The notes under the pieces were generated by a model, which was given only the letters and a program-made list of their open reading frames with translations, made no database searches and had not been told where the DNA came from. Below are positions 63,994 to 64,000 of a DNA stretch of 64,000 bases, piece after piece. Position 1 is the stretch's first letter. Every line of letters starts with the position of its first letter. Origin of the DNA: Bacillota bacterium (GTDB lineage: Bacteria > Bacillota > Clostridia > Lachnospirales > Lachnospiraceae); NCBI GenBank assembly GCA_023409535.1, contig JAEYGZ010000023.1, positions 128,123 through 192,122 of the forward strand. Direction: 5' to 3'. The position numbers and the translations under genes are program-made.

Positions 63994-64000
63994 ATGAATA
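63994..64000 (+). CDS. Start of a truncated plus-strand gene
   Basis: ATGAATA follows AAGGAGG at eight bases, a clear translation start. Only two codons are visible, so nothing can be said of the product. It is divergent from the metallophosphoesterase at 62954-63646. Confidence 0.5.

Overview
The window looks like a chromosomal segment from a low-to-moderate-GC Clostridia, most like a Lachnospiraceae plant-polysaccharide degrader. The reasons are strong AGGAGG ribosome binding sites, several CUT1 carbohydrate ABC modules without their own ATPase next to YesM/YesN two-component systems, many glycoside hydrolases, a LysM-GH18 protein of spore/cell-wall type, and a cell-wall-anchored GH10 xylanase. 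The assignment is inference; the window holds no rRNA, and I saw no tRNA gene.

Region 1 (1-33 kb) is devoted to carbohydrate use. Three paralogous lipoprotein/LplB-type/YtcP-type transporters lie on the minus strand. Module 1 (11146-2802) has a kinase, a regulator, the transporter and a GH1 beta-glucosidase. Module 2 (19867-11378) has the same plan with a GH3 NagZ-like enzyme. Module 3 (23717-20170) has a divergent membrane-bound AraC regulator instead. A GH2 enzyme with a divergent AraC gene and a GH10 xylanase with an LPXTG-like signal follow. Hairpins separate the regulator genes from the transporter genes, and lipoprotein genes from permease genes.

Region 2 (32.4-41.7 kb) has an AraC/GyrI-like regulator, an MFS transporter and then a compact plus-strand operon: RtcB RNA ligase, a 52-residue basic protein, a MoxR AAA+ ATPase, a metallopeptidase-like/VWA protein and a HEAT-like repeat protein. 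Before rtcB lie a strong promoter, a 24-codon ORF and an intrinsic terminator, which suggests attenuation. The ligase plus VWA plus alpha-solenoid combination recalls the Ro60(Rsr)-RtcB RNA-repair loci, but with the parts on separate proteins. A CPBP membrane protease follows.

Region 3 (41.9-49.6 kb) holds a ROK regulator with a GguA/GguB/ChvE-like monosaccharide transporter, an AraC regulator and a divergent short-chain dehydrogenase. The chvE-like gene is preceded by a tandem 52-bp repeat that multiplies its Shine-Dalgarno sequence.

Region 4 (49.8-63.7 kb) is an AT-rich accessory island, with every gene on the minus strand. It encodes an HD protein, a PLD-family nuclease with N-terminal DUF4116-like repeats, three HEPN-like proteins (two weak), a DUF2971 protein, a dual-specificity-type phosphatase, a PIN-domain protein and two metallophosphoesterases, one of which also carries DUF4116-like repeats. 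Gene fragments and recurring intergenic motifs lie between the genes, so it looks like a defence/immunity island that gains and loses genes. The strongest candidates for undescribed biology are the RtcB operon with its leader, the pair of DUF4116-repeat effector-like proteins, and the repeated hairpin and intergenic elements.
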